Positions 58,467 through 64,000 of a stretch of DNA of 64,000 bases are shown piece by piece. Below the pieces are notes generated by a model. It was not told the origin of the DNA and ran no database searches. It was given only the letters and a program-made list of their open reading frames with translations. The position numbers and the translations under genes are program-made. Numbering within the stretch: the stretch's first letter is position 1; each line of letters opens with the position of its first letter. The stretch covers positions 186,001 to 250,000 of the forward strand of contig JANTQA010000047.1 in NCBI GenBank assembly GCA_027625915.1. Reading direction: 5' to 3'. Origin of the DNA: Anaeramoeba flamelloides (Eukaryota > Metamonada > Anaeramoebidae).

Positions 58467-59699
58467 AAAGATCAAATAATAGGGTGTTTTAATAATAATA
58501 ATAGTAAAAATTTTATAATTCATTATAAAAATCAAATTGAGAAAAAGAAAGATCAAACCTTTAATAAAAAACAAAAGTATTTTAAAAATTGTAAAAAAAG
58601 GAGAAATTTTCATAGATCGGTTGGCTAAAAACATAAGATCCAGACCCTTTTTTGAGTGGCGAATTTGATTTTGTTTCAGAGATCTTTTCAGATGCTACAC
58701 AAGATTAATTTGATATAAAAAATTATTACACAAAGAAAAAATTAATAAACCAGACAAGATTATATTCTAATTCTTAAAATGGTCATAAAGAATTAGGATT
58801 ACAAAAAGAATTTCCTCGGAAAGCGGCACCTATGCAACTCAAGAAGAAAAAAACAAAATAAATTGGTGAAAGAATCAAGAATAATTGTAAAATAAATTAC
58901 TTTATGTCTTGTCAACACTATAAACAAAATTAATAACAAATATGATTCGGGAGAAATCGAAAAACCAATTTGTCTTTCTTCAAATTTTCATTAGATTTGA
59001 TTTTATAAAATTATATTTATGCAAATACATTTAAAGAATATTATAAATCTTTATATCCTTTATTTCTTTTAAATCATTAAAATGGACAAAAATTTTATTT
59101 TTTTTAAAAGTTTTTTTTTTTTTTTTTTTTTTGTTTTCTTCTTACTTTTTCTGTTAATGAGAATAATCTTAATTGTTCAAAGAGAAAGTATAGAGCATCA
59201 ACTGAATATGATATAGCAATCTTAAAAATGAACTATTTTCCTTGGAAGTGGTTTTAATAAATCTTTTTTTATATATCTCTGAATTATATTCTGATATATT
59301 TTTTTAAAAAAATAAATTAGATGATCTTATTGATGTAATAATTTTAATATTTATCAAAGTACAGAATCCAAGAAATAATTGATAATGAGGAATTTTAAAT
59401 CAGTACAGTTAATTTTGTTAAAAATAAAGTCAAACCTTAAAAAGTTTATTGTTGTTATCAAAAAGAATCAATGACAAGAAGTGAAAAGGAGATTTTAATT
59501 GATATTCAGAGCAAAAAGTACAATCTTGAGTGAAAATTTTTACAATATTAGCCTTAAAATCAATTTTATTTTTTTTTCCAAGGTTAATATAGCTTATATC
59601 TATTAGGGGATTTGTTGATATTTTTTTCAAGTAACAATACAAGTTCGAATAAATGTGACTCTATTTCACAAATCGTAAATATTCTATCAAATAATGATA

Positions 59700-60870
59700 T
59701 TCAATATTATAGTGTTAAGGTTACAAATTGTGTTATTCTTGAAAATCACACTAATCAATAATAAAAAGATCATTTAAAAAATCGCGATATTCTATACAAT
59801 CGCAATTATTATTATAAAAATCCTGATAAATGCCAAAATATCGCAATAAAAGGGTAATCAAGATATAATAGTTTGTACATTTTGGGCTAATTGAGCAATA
59901 TTTTCTACAATGAAATTTTTTTGATCAAAAAATAGATCCGTGAAAAAAAAAGTCATTTTTATTCAAAAAATACCAAAAAAGAAACCAAATTAAATCAAGT
60001 ATCAGATCATGATTTTGATTCATATTTTATTAATTTAGTTGATAGATCAATCGATCTTTTTGATCTAAAATAAATAATATAAAAAGGACAAAAAAATATT
60101 TTCTCAGTTGATCATTGAAAAAAAAGTGATATGAAGAAAAATACTTCAAAATCAACTCACACTTCAGGCCTATCTTTTTGGAATGATTATTTGATTGAGG
60201 AATTTTTCTTTATTCTATTCAGCTTTAAAGGAGATTAATAAAAATAACACAACTTTCTCGATAACTTGATGGCATTATTACTTATTATTAAGATTATTGG
60301 TGTACTAGTTTTGTATAATGGTTTTCTTGTTCTTATATCTTTGTATTGTACAGAAAAAACAACTAGAGTTTAAAGTTTTTTTTTAATCAATCAACAATAA
60401 GAAGGAAAAAATCATCTTTCCACTTTTTGGTTATTATTAATTTTGAAGAAATACCCCCATTTAATCAAAAAAAAAATCCATTTTAGATCCCATACATTGT
60501 TTAAATTTATGATTATTTTTATTGGAGTGAAATCTTCGTATTGATATTTTACAATTTTTTAAAAATAATGAATTGAAAAGAAAAAAAAAATTTTTTTCAA
60601 CTATAAAAAATCTCATGCTTTACTAAAAGGTTTTGAATCTTTTAACATTTTCAAACACTTGTAGAACAATTGAAAATATTTTAAATCCAATACAATCATT
60701 TTGAAGAGAATTGTATTGTAAAATTGATAAATTTGTATATAATTGTCCTTTTTTTTTGTTGGACGAATTCAAAAAATAATTTTTTTTTGTATTTTTTATA
60801 ATTATTTAATAATGATTTTGTGTTATATCATGATTATGTGATTGCTCATCAATAAATTCGAAACTAATAT
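59700..60870 (+). repeat. Dispersed repeat S, intergenic copy
   Basis: It is collinear with 19850-20930 inside the coatomer intron. Shared blocks include CCTGATAAATGCCAAAATAT, TAATAGTTTGTACATTTTGG-type sequence, AAATTAAATCAAGTATCAGAT and AGCTTTAAAGGAGATTAA. Non-coding. Confidence 0.6.
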
Positions 60871-61443
60871 CCATTTTTTAATATTATCATGAATTTATTG
60901 ATAATATTATGATAATACAAATTATCATCAAAATATCTATTTTGATATCAAATAGAGAGTTGTAATACCCTAAAAAAAAAAACAAATTGAAAAATTGAAT
61001 CTATAAGAGAATAATTTATAAAAGTCTTTTTTAGTTTTCCTTTTGTTAGATAGATTAGTAATTATCCAAAAATTAAGTTTTTGGATGTAAAAAAAAGTTA
61101 AAATTAAAAACAAGAAAAACAAAAAAGCAAGAAAAAAAAATTGAAAATGCAAAAGAGAAATTTGGATAAAATAAAATAAATTATGAAGATATAAAAAAAG
61201 AAAAAAATAATTGATAAGAAGATGGGACAAACACACAAAAAAAATTCCAAGAATACCCAAAAAAAAGTCAATTTTATTAAAAATAATTTATAATTTTCAC
61301 TTTTTATCAACATAAGTTCCAAGACAAAACTTTGAAAAAATCTTATTTTTTTATTTTTTTATTTCTATTCGAACGAAAAAAATTGTTACTTTAAAAATTA
61401 TTGTTGTTTACTTTTTAAATAAAAAATAAAACCGTTCACCAAA

Positions 61444-61475
61444 CCCCCCCCCCCCTTTTTTTTTTTTTTTTTTTA
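61444..61475. repeat. C-run followed by T-run
   Basis: About 12 C are followed directly by about 20 T and then ATTTTACAATTAAGGG. It resembles the surroundings of the poly-C tract at 51791 and may mark a related insertion. Confidence 0.6.
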
Positions 61476-63052
61476 TTTTACAATTAAGGGAACAGTATTC
61501 TACAACAAGAAGGCAAAATTTTAAAATATGTTATTGGTGGTATTCTCTACTAACAAATTTAGATATGTCAAGTGACAAAATATTCTGATCAACTAAGAAA
61601 GCCAATATCGAAAATTAATTTAGTGAGATCAATTTTTTTTTTCCATTTTTTCTGAAAAAGAAATCTATTAAATTCATTTTATTTCTCACATTATAACTAG
61701 TTTTTACCCTGTTTATTACCATTTTGATCTTTATTAGAAAACAAAAATTCTTTATTACCGGGAATATTAATATAACGATTTTTTTTTTTTTTTTGAGATA
61801 AAACTTTTAGTTCACCAAAAAAATGATATATTGAACAGATTAACAAATAATTGTATTTTTCCAAGAAGATAGTTCTCATAATTAAAGTTTTAAATTCATT
61901 TAAAAATTTTACCAAGAATTTTTTTTTTGTTTTAAGACAAAATTTGTTTTTTCAAAATACAATTTATTTGAAGATTTTTGGGAATAAGTTAATTTTATCC
62001 TCAAAATTCAAAATCAATTTTTTGTTGCCAAAAAATGATTTGAATTGGAATAAGGATTCTTGTAAATAAGAAAAAAAAATTTGTTCAAAAAATTATTTTC
62101 TCAGTTTTTTCAATTTTTTTCATTTTTTGAAAACCAGAAAATGACTTTTTCAAAACATTAAAGAAAAAATTTTTTTTGCATAATAGATCTCAATTTAATT
62201 GATAAACTTTAGTTAGGATTCTACCAAATATTCATTTATTGAATCACCTGTACCATAATTAATTTTATTGGCTAAGATTTGAATTGAAATATTAATCAAA
62301 GAAAAAGAAACCAAATCAAAAATTTGCTTTCGAAATCAATACTTTCCAACATAAAACGAAAAATATGTTTGACCATTTTCAAGAATTAACTTAATTTTTA
62401 AACAAAATATTAGGTTACTTTTTTTCGTTTTATATTGGAAACATGCAAAATTTGGAATTCAAAAAAGAGACTCAAATCAATAAATTGTTTAAATGGGGCT
62501 AATTCATCCATTTCAAAAGTCGAAAAACAAATTACAAAAAAAAAAAATTTGAAAATCTTGACAAGATTTCATTTTATTTTCAAAAATGACTACCCCCTTA
62601 AATGTTTTTGACTCTTTTTTTTTCTATTTTAAAAAATTTCATCCAAAATAGGAATATTAATTTTTGTTTGAAAATGATAAATTTAACAAGAAATTAGCAC
62701 CGTTCAAGTGACGTGGGTATTTATTGAAGAAAAGCCCTAACACAGTTTAAATATAAAAATCCAATATCTTTAATAGTAAGTGTAACTTTTTATTTTTCGA
62801 CCAAAATAATCCTTTTCATTGAATTGTTACCGGTTATTTATTTATTTTCCTATTCCACCCCCTTTACCCCTTTTGCCCATTGTATGCTTTTATTCTTTTA
62901 TTCTTTTATTTTGACTTATTTTTTCATTTATGTCTTTCTAACTTTGGGCTCCCACTTGTAAAAAAAAAAAATAAATAACTTTGTTTTAATAAAAAAAAAA
63001 ATTAATGAAAAATATTTCTATTTAAATAACCTTCGCCATTTGAGGTTTTTTT

Positions 63053-64000
63053 TTAAATGAAATTTTCTTTATTACAAACATAATTTAAAGAATTTGATAA
63101 TAGAATACCACCATCTGTTTTGGGGCTCCAATATTTACCATTTTGATTAAAGTCTGAAACTGGGAATATATTTAACACGACGACGATCCCGCCCTCATCC
63201 GAGTATTTTTTTTGTGCGACCAAAACATTTCCGTCTTTCCAGGTGGCAATAATTTGCGAGTTTAAAGTTACGTGCTTGGCTTCAATCCGTAATGAATATT
63301 CACCACCATCAAATGTATTTACGTTCTCAAGAATTGGGTGATTGTGATAAACCTTTTTTCCAAATGAGCATCTGTCTCTACAAATTCTTCTTCCTTTCCG
63401 GATTGGTAGATATTTTTCACATGCTAACGCACCAAAAATTTTGCCCTGGTATTCCGTTTCGGGATCTTCAACAAGCCCAAAGCATGAACAAACAACTGCA
63501 CCGCCTCCCTTTTTGATGAAGGATGCGATTCTATTGCCCAGTATTCGAGGATTTTGGAAATCGGCATACGAATAAATAAATATGGCGTCAAAAATCTCGA
63601 GATATTTGGGCTGTGGTGTGTTTTTACTCGCATCGAATATTTCTATTTTCGCGAAATAGCCACTCTTCTTTAAATAACTATAGATCTTCTTACTTTTTGT
63701 TGACGAGTCATCAGAAGATATCAATAGGACTTTTTGTTGTATTTCATTTTTTTTTTTCATTTTTTGAGTTTTTTTTTTTTTATTATTTTTTGATTTGCCT
63801 TTATGAACTTTTGATTCTAATTTCAATTTGCTCGCCAACTGTTTTTTTTTTTTTTTTTTTATTAGATTATTTTGATGATCCATCTTTTTTTTTTTGATTT
63901 TTTTTTCGTTTTGCTTTCCCTTTGGCTTTTCCTTTTTTGTTTCTTTTTCTTTTTCTTTTTCTTGATCTTGATCTTGTTCTGTTCCGTTTCCATGTCCATG
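63053..64000 (-). CDS. Glutamine-amidotransferase-like fold protein (ThuA-like), 5' end outside window
   Basis: The frame is open for 315 codons from the window edge to TAA. The first 85 or so residues are charged low complexity (HGHGNGTEQDQDQEKEKEKE, then Lys-rich). A folded domain of about 225 residues follows. It starts QQKVLLISSDD and alternates strands and helices: FDAIFIYSYADFQNPRIL, IASFIKKGGGAVVCSCFG, FDGGEYSLRIEA, SQIIATWKDGNVLVAQK, GGIVVVLNIFPVSD and finally TDGGILLSNSLNYVCN. A strand, 'flap' helix, GGG-hydrophobic turn and a late GG.hhhLNhFP strand fit the ThuA/class I glutamine-amidotransferase-like superfamily. I see no clear Cys-His-Glu catalytic triad and assign no reaction. 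An internal ATG at 63883 could be a start, but the frame upstream keeps coding-like codons for 39 more codons to the edge, so the gene probably extends beyond it. Confidence 0.7.
   Translation of the reverse strand, partial: HGHGNGTEQDQDQEKEKEKETKKEKPKGKQNEKKIKKKKMDHQNNLIKKKKKKQLASKLKLESKVHKGKSKNNKKKKTQKMKKKNEIQQKVLLISSDDSSTKSKKIYSYLKKSGYFAKIEIFDASKNTPQPKYLEIFDAIFIYSYADFQNPRILGNRIASFIKKGGGAVVCSCFGLVEDPETEYQGKIFGALACEKYLPIRKGRRICRDRCSFGKKVYHNHPILENVNTFDGGEYSLRIEAKHVTLNSQIIATWKDGNVLVAQKKYSDEGGIVVVLNIFPVSDFNQNGKYWSPKTDGGILLSNSLNYVCNKENFI

Larger units (their letters stand above)
58467..63052. other. Gap with repeat S and simple sequence
   Basis: Repeat S lies at 59700-60870 and a C-run/T-run at 61444-61475. 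The rest is A/T-rich, with minus-strand frames at 60970-61322 made of Phe/Leu/Ile. A slightly more mixed stretch at 62695-62760 (AGCACCGTTCAAGTGACGTG) holds no frame. No gene or RNA gene is supported. Confidence 0.5.

Overview
The window looks like nuclear DNA of a free-living protist. It is extremely AT-rich, full of A/T homopolymers, and only about a quarter to a third of it is coding. Long reading frames contain no in-frame TAA, TAG or TGA, so the standard code fits. Genes carry GT-AG introns, and the proteins are clearly eukaryotic. Several unrelated proteins contain Lys/Glu or Lys/Asn low-complexity inserts. That style recalls Anaeramoeba-like amoebae, but this is a guess from memory; nothing in the sequence proves the taxon.

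Layout. A gene reading leftwards begins at 204 and runs off the left edge. A repeat-rich stretch (205-6002) follows, with one weak spliced-gene candidate. A single-exon TMEM62-like phosphoesterase with membrane segments lies at 6003-8228 (+). A transposon graveyard fills 8229-16141. Coatomer alpha (COPI, 16142-22385, -) is split by one 2.4 kb intron. A two-box HMG protein (27725-34430, -) is built from three short exons and two introns of 1.0 and 5.1 kb; I assembled it from splice signals and reading phase. A 2652-residue cytoskeletal protein (41461-49631, -) has two CH domains, 19 fibronectin type III (FN3) domains and a Gas2-related (GAR) domain. Then come a THOC7-like coiled-coil protein (54212-54889, -), an unrecognised protein with an acidic N-terminus and basic C-terminus (57162-58466, +), and the 3' part of a gene for a glutamine-amidotransferase-like fold protein (63053-64000, -), which runs off the right edge.

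The genes do not form an operon or a pathway. They are housekeeping functions (COPI trafficking, mRNA export, chromatin) plus one cytoskeletal giant. The most notable item is the CH-CH-FN3(19)-GAR protein, a predicted actin-microtubule linker in which FN3 domains take the place that spectrin or plakin repeats hold in spectraplakins. I know of no described protein with this layout.

Between genes, several families of short inverted-repeat elements can be recognised. Many are flanked by TA as in Tc1/mariner. One TA element is interrupted by a TTAA-flanked element, and the empty site can be read from its own opposite arm. A 4.85 kb element with ATCCC termini and subterminal ACATGTT motifs sits inside a copy of another repeat. 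I saw no transposase gene. The long introns of the coatomer and HMG genes contain copies of the same dispersed repeats. Because introns can be long and exons short, some gaps may hide exons that I could not identify.
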